Assembly: GCA_038924905.1 (NCBI GenBank)
Contig: JBCKUK010000046.1
Coordinates: forward strand, 1 to 9,369
Reading direction: 5' to 3'
Source: JBCKUK01 sp038924905
Lineage (GTDB): Bacteria; Pseudomonadota; Gammaproteobacteria; Burkholderiales; Methylophilaceae
Length of the DNA stretch: 9,369 bases
The position numbers were made by a program, and so were the translations under genes. The stretch's first letter is position 1, and the number at the start of each line of letters is the position of its first letter. Under the pieces are notes generated by a model. The model searched no databases, had not been told where the DNA came from, and saw only the letters and a program-made list of their open reading frames with translations. Of the stretch, positions 6,838 to 9,369 are shown piece after piece.

Positions 6838-8667
6838 TTAGCCGATAGATAGTTTGCTGACTTTGCGCCGATAACCATAGGCCAGATTAACTATTGCGCG
6901 TGAAACCACGACAGCGCTGAACATCGAAGTCAGAATGCCGAGTACATGTACCACCGCAAAGCCTTTTACCGGCCCAGAGCCAAACATGAAGAGTGCCAAG
7001 CCCGCAATCATGGTGGTAACGTTGGAATCCAGAATAGTATCCCATGCACGCTCGTAACCAGCATGGATGCTGGCTTGCGGCGTATTGCCGTTGCGTAGCT
7101 CTTCCCGTATGCGCTCATTGATCAGTACGTTGGAATCAATCGCCATGCCCAGCGTGAGTGCAACGGCGGCAAGGCCAGGCAGCGTGAGCGTGGCCTGTAG
7201 CATGGAGAGCAAGGCAACTAATAGCAGTAGATTGATACCCAGCGCCAGCACAGAGATGCTACCAAACACCGCGTAATAGATAACCATGAATGTTGCAATG
7301 GCGGCAAACCCCCACAGAGCGGAGCGCATACCGCGCTTGATATTTTCTTCACCCATGCTGGGGCCTACGGTGCGCTCCTCAATAATTTCCATAGGTGCGG
7401 CCAGTGCTCCAGCGCGCAGCAGCAGTGATACATCGGTAGCTTCCTGGATGCTGTCCATACCGGAAATTTGCACGCGACCACCGCCAATTTCTTCGCGAAT
7501 CACCGGTGCAGTGACTACTTCAGCCTGGCCTTTTTCAATCAGCAATATAGCCATGCGTTTACCGACATTCTCACGCGTTACCTGTTTAAAAATACCAGCG
7601 CCGCGGCCATCCAGCGTTATATGAACTACTGATGAGCCGGTTTGCTGATCCAGACCCGGGCCGGCATCGGTAATATAATCGCCAGTAAGTACGACACTTT
7701 TCTTAACCAGAATCGGCTGGCCATCACGACCTAGATAAAATTCGTCACCAAAAGGCACCTGGCCTTTGCTGGCCTTTTCCAAAGTAATGGCATCGCTTTT
7801 TTCTTCATCCACCATGCGGATTTCCAGGGTAGCGGTGCGACCCAGGATTTCTTTGGCTTTCGCGGTATCTTGCACACCTGGCAGCTGAACTACAATTCGA
7901 TTTGCGCCCTGCTGCTGAATAATAGGCTCTGCCACGCCCAGTTCATTCACTCGATTGCCCAGGGTCTGGATATTCTGCTTGAGCGCGTATTCCTGTATGC
8001 GCTTTTGTGCAGCCACATTTAGGCTGGCGGTAAGCAACTTGTCACTGCCGCTGCCAGACTCTTTTAATGTCAGGTCGGGATAATCCTGCTCAATAATTTT
8101 CCGTGCCTTATCCAGTTCTGTGGCCTGGCTAAAACGCACTTGGACTGTTCGTCCTTCACGCGTCACACCTAAATAGCTGATCTTTTCTTTACGCAAGGCG
8201 CTGCGGAAATCCCCAACATAGCGTTCGGCAGCCTGGATTAGCGCGGCTTCCATATCCACTTCCAGCAAGAAGTGTACGCCGCCACGCAAATCGAGCCCCA
8301 GATACATAGGGCGTGCGCCCACGCTGTGTAGCCAATCAGGCGAACGTGAAAGCAGGTTAAGTGCAACGATATAGTCTTTACCCAGCTTGTTTTGAAGAAC
8401 ATCCTTGGCTTTCATTTGCGTGTCCGTATTGGCAAAGCGCACTTTAACGCCACTGACATCAAGAATCGTTCTGTCGAATTGGATGTTTCCTTCTTTCAGC
8501 ACATTTTCAACTTGTGCCAGAAGGGCAGAATCAACTTTTACATTGCTTTTGGTCGCGGATATTTGAACAGCAGGCGACTCACCAAAGATATTGGGCATGG
8601 AATAGAGCGCACCCAGTACCAGCACTGCTAGCACCAGTATGTATTTCCATAAAGGGAAACGATTCAT
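6838..8667 (-). CDS. secD: Protein translocase subunit SecD
   Basis: This is the large RND-like subunit of the SecDF export motor. The 609 residues compare with 615 in E. coli. An N-terminal membrane anchor (about 8-27) is followed by a long periplasmic region with P1 domain features, including the Sec_GG motif GLDLRGG at 124-130, SVGARPMYL just before it, and TLGNRVNELGV at 235-245. LLLRAGALAAP at 415-425 leads into the C-terminal block of five membrane segments (about 445-595). GMAIDSNVLINERIREELR carries Asp511, equivalent to the proton-relay aspartate Asp519 of E. coli. The ATG at 8667 has a weak AGAG ribosome site (8675-8678) 7 bases upstream. The ATG overlaps the TGA of a short upstream frame (ATGA), and the 163-base leader is unusually structured. 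secF follows after 36 bases. Confidence 0.97.
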   Translation of the reverse strand: MNRFPLWKYILVLAVLVLGALYSMPNIFGESPAVQISATKSNVKVDSALLAQVENVLKEGNIQFDRTILDVSGVKVRFANTDTQMKAKDVLQNKLGKDYIVALNLLSRSPDWLHSVGARPMYLGLDLRGGVHFLLEVDMEAALIQAAERYVGDFRSALRKEKISYLGVTREGRTVQVRFSQATELDKARKIIEQDYPDLTLKESGSGSDKLLTASLNVAAQKRIQEYALKQNIQTLGNRVNELGVAEPIIQQQGANRIVVQLPGVQDTAKAKEILGRTATLEIRMVDEEKSDAITLEKASKGQVPFGDEFYLGRDGQPILVKKSVVLTGDYITDAGPGLDQQTGSSVVHITLDGRGAGIFKQVTRENVGKRMAILLIEKGQAEVVTAPVIREEIGGGRVQISGMDSIQEATDVSLLLRAGALAAPMEIIEERTVGPSMGEENIKRGMRSALWGFAAIATFMVIYYAVFGSISVLALGINLLLLVALLSMLQATLTLPGLAAVALTLGMAIDSNVLINERIREELRNGNTPQASIHAGYERAWDTILDSNVTTMIAGLALFMFGSGPVKGFAVVHVLGILTSMFSAVVVSRAIVNLAYGYRRKVSKLSIG

Positions 8668-8807
8668 ATTGCGGCTCTAAAATGATGAAATGAAAACCCT
8701 GCAAAATACCCGAACGAAATGATAACGCGACGCAAAAATGCGCAAAAGCCGGAATTTACTTTTTTGTAAATGAGGATTTTTAAGCATTTTTGCAACAAAG
8801 TTAGCAT
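8664..8807 (-). other. Short open frame (47 codons) overlapping the secD start
   Basis: An ATG at 8807 opens a frame of 47 codons that ends in TGA at 8664-8666, overlapping the secD ATG as ATGA. The predicted peptide starts MLTLLQKCLKILIYKK, is basic, and has a hydrophobic C-terminal half (residues about 21-40). There is no Shine-Dalgarno sequence ahead of the ATG, nor ahead of a possible GTG seven codons earlier (8828), and I recognise no homologue. The overlap geometry is typical of translational coupling. However, the region is AT-rich, a second frame is also open through it, and the frame coincides with a large hairpin, so chance is a serious alternative. Confidence 0.18.
8732..8793 (-). 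repeat. 62-base imperfect hairpin in the yajC-secD gap
   Basis: A perfect 10-bp inverted repeat (gcaaaaatgc at 8732-8741 and gcatttttgc at 8784-8793) encloses a second 6-bp stem, atttac (8754-8759) with gtaaat (8766-8771), around a six-base loop. The 12-base segments between the two stems can also pair in part: four A-U, one C-G and two G-U in - strand RNA. The whole element may therefore fold into one long interrupted hairpin. It is followed on the - strand by GTCGCG and not by a T-tract, so it does not look like an intrinsic terminator. A role as a translational control, RNA processing or stability element for secD is possible and unproven. Confidence 0.55.
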
Positions 8808-8824
8808 GAGTATGGTGTTTTGCA

Positions 8825-8850
8825 GCACGATTAGAGTGACTTAATCGTGC
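8825..8850 (-). repeat. Perfect 9-bp inverted repeat across the yajC stop codon
   Basis: The arms gcacgatta (8825-8833) and taatcgtgc (8842-8850) are exact complements with an 8-base loop, and the yajC TAA (8831-8833) lies in the 3' arm on the - strand. Downstream on the - strand comes TGCAAAACACC, with no T-tract, so a standard rho-independent terminator is unlikely. The stem could protect the yajC 3' end or separate yajC expression from secDF. Confidence 0.55.
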
Positions 8851-9148
8851 CCTTGGGCAGCAAAGTTTGAATGGTATGTTTCTGTACATGAATAGTGACT
8901 TCCGGCGCGATTTCAAGTGCGATAAAACCATCGCTCACTTTGGTTACCTTGCCGACAATGCCGCCTGCGGTGACGACTTCATCGCTTTTTTGCAAAGCGG
9001 CTATTATGGCGCGTTGCTCTTTAGCCTGCTTCATCTGCGGGCGAATTAGCATAAACCAGAATAAAATAAAAATAACAACAATGGGGGCGAAACTCATTAA
9101 ATCCGGGGATGCGGCTGCGGGTGCGGCATAAGCGTTGCTAATAAACAC
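8831..9148 (-). CDS. yajC: Sec translocon accessory subunit YajC
   Basis: This is a small single-span inner-membrane protein that associates with SecD and SecF in the holotranslocon. The 105 residues compare with 110 in E. coli. A short N-terminal segment (MFISNAYAAPAAASPDLM) precedes the membrane helix at about 19-35 (FAPIVVIFILFWFMLI). RPQMKQAKE (36-44) then marks the cytoplasmic side, and the soluble domain contains DEVVTAGGIVGKV. The start codon is GTG at 9148, supported by AAAGG (9157-9161) 8 bases upstream and by the family N-terminus. The gene is 48 bases after tgt and is separated from secD by a structured 163-base gap, longer than the other spacings in this group. Confidence 0.96.
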   Translation of the reverse strand: MFISNAYAAPAAASPDLMSFAPIVVIFILFWFMLIRPQMKQAKEQRAIIAALQKSDEVVTAGGIVGKVTKVSDGFIALEIAPEVTIHVQKHTIQTLLPKGTIKSL

Positions 9149-9196
9149 GGGGGCTGCCTTTCTTAATCAAAATAACTACAACTAAAGCGCAAAATT
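9149..9196 (-). other. tgt-yajC gap
   Basis: This is 48 AT-rich bases holding the yajC ribosome site (AAAGG, 9157-9161). There is no terminator after tgt and no convincing promoter, consistent with tgt and yajC sharing a transcript. Confidence 0.5.
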
Positions 9197-9369
9197 TTAA
9201 CATAGAGTGCTGCGTTGCCGCGTGAATTCCTCAGTAAATGCAGCAAACCTGTCCTGCTCAATCGCCAGGCGCATGCCAGCCATAAGTTCCTGATAGTAGT
9301 GCAGGTTATGGATGGTATTCAGGCGTGCGCCTAAAATCTCGCCCACCTGATGCAGGTGATGTAAATAAG
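9197..9369 (-). CDS. tgt: Queuine tRNA-ribosyltransferase, C-terminal end (partial)
   Basis: The last 56 codons of tRNA-guanine transglycosylase are visible; the 5' part is beyond the window edge. The enzyme exchanges guanine 34 of tRNAs with GUN anticodons for the queuosine precursor preQ1. The fragment begins YLHHLHQVGEILGARLNTIH and continues NLHYYQELMAGMRLAIEQ, strongly conserved family sequence. The His of NTIH corresponds to the zinc ligand His333 of E. coli Tgt; the three cysteine ligands would lie just outside the window. The frame closes with TAA at 9197-9199 after a short tail, a few residues shorter than in E. coli. Position just before yajC-secD-secF is the common proteobacterial arrangement. 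The frame is shorter than 60 codons here only because of the cut. Confidence 0.96.
   Translation of the reverse strand, partial: YLHHLHQVGEILGARLNTIHNLHYYQELMAGMRLAIEQDRFAAFTEEFTRQRSTLC

Noticed and set aside
8715..8745. Possible secD promoter (TTGCGC with TATCAT on the - strand)
   Set aside because: The -35 match is poor, the spacing is about 15 bases, and the sequence lies partly within the hairpin arm, so the support is too weak to call.
8677..8931. 84-codon open frame on the - strand overlapping the end of yajC and the gap
   Set aside because: Its first part is out of frame inside yajC, its composition is not protein-like, and it has no ribosome site or recognisable family. It is treated as a shadow frame.

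Overview
The window reads as ordinary chromosomal housekeeping sequence from a betaproteobacterium, perhaps of the Methylophilaceae/Nitrosomonadales type. The basis is moderate GC with AT-rich gaps, a class 2 (quinone-dependent) PyrD, a ClpS/ClpA pair, and YajC, SecD, SecF and Tgt sequences of proteobacterial type. The order assignment is an impression from sequence style and was not tested. There are no tRNA or rRNA genes, CRISPR arrays, transposases, prophage genes or obvious horizontally acquired islands. Coding density is high and no gap exceeds 163 bases.

Layout. Two genes lie on the + strand at the left: pyrD (dihydroorotate dehydrogenase, beginning exactly at base 1) and a glutathione S-transferase-like gene. 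The latter converges on clpA with only 2 bases between the stop codons. Everything else is on the - strand. In transcription order from the right edge it runs: the 3' end of tgt, yajC, secD, secF, a CNNM/CorB-type membrane protein with CBS domains, clpS, clpA. The gaps are 48, 163, 36, 58, 75 and 88 bases.

Function. tgt-yajC-secD-secF is the classical bacterial cluster joining queuosine tRNA modification with the accessory part of the Sec translocon. The CNNM/CorB-like protein is an inner-membrane protein probably involved in Mg2+ or divalent cation handling. clpS and clpA encode the N-degron adaptor and its AAA+ unfoldase, which feed substrates to ClpP (not in the window). Protein export and protein degradation genes therefore lie on one strand in one series.

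The least explained sequence is the 163-base yajC-secD gap. It holds a perfect 9-bp inverted repeat across the yajC stop codon, a roughly 62-base imperfect hairpin, and an open frame of 47 codons whose TGA overlaps the secD ATG. Smaller oddities are a six-codon reading frame in front of the GST-like gene, nested inverted repeats upstream of clpS, and repeated AGGAA motifs between clpS and clpA. All of these are structural observations; no function is demonstrated.
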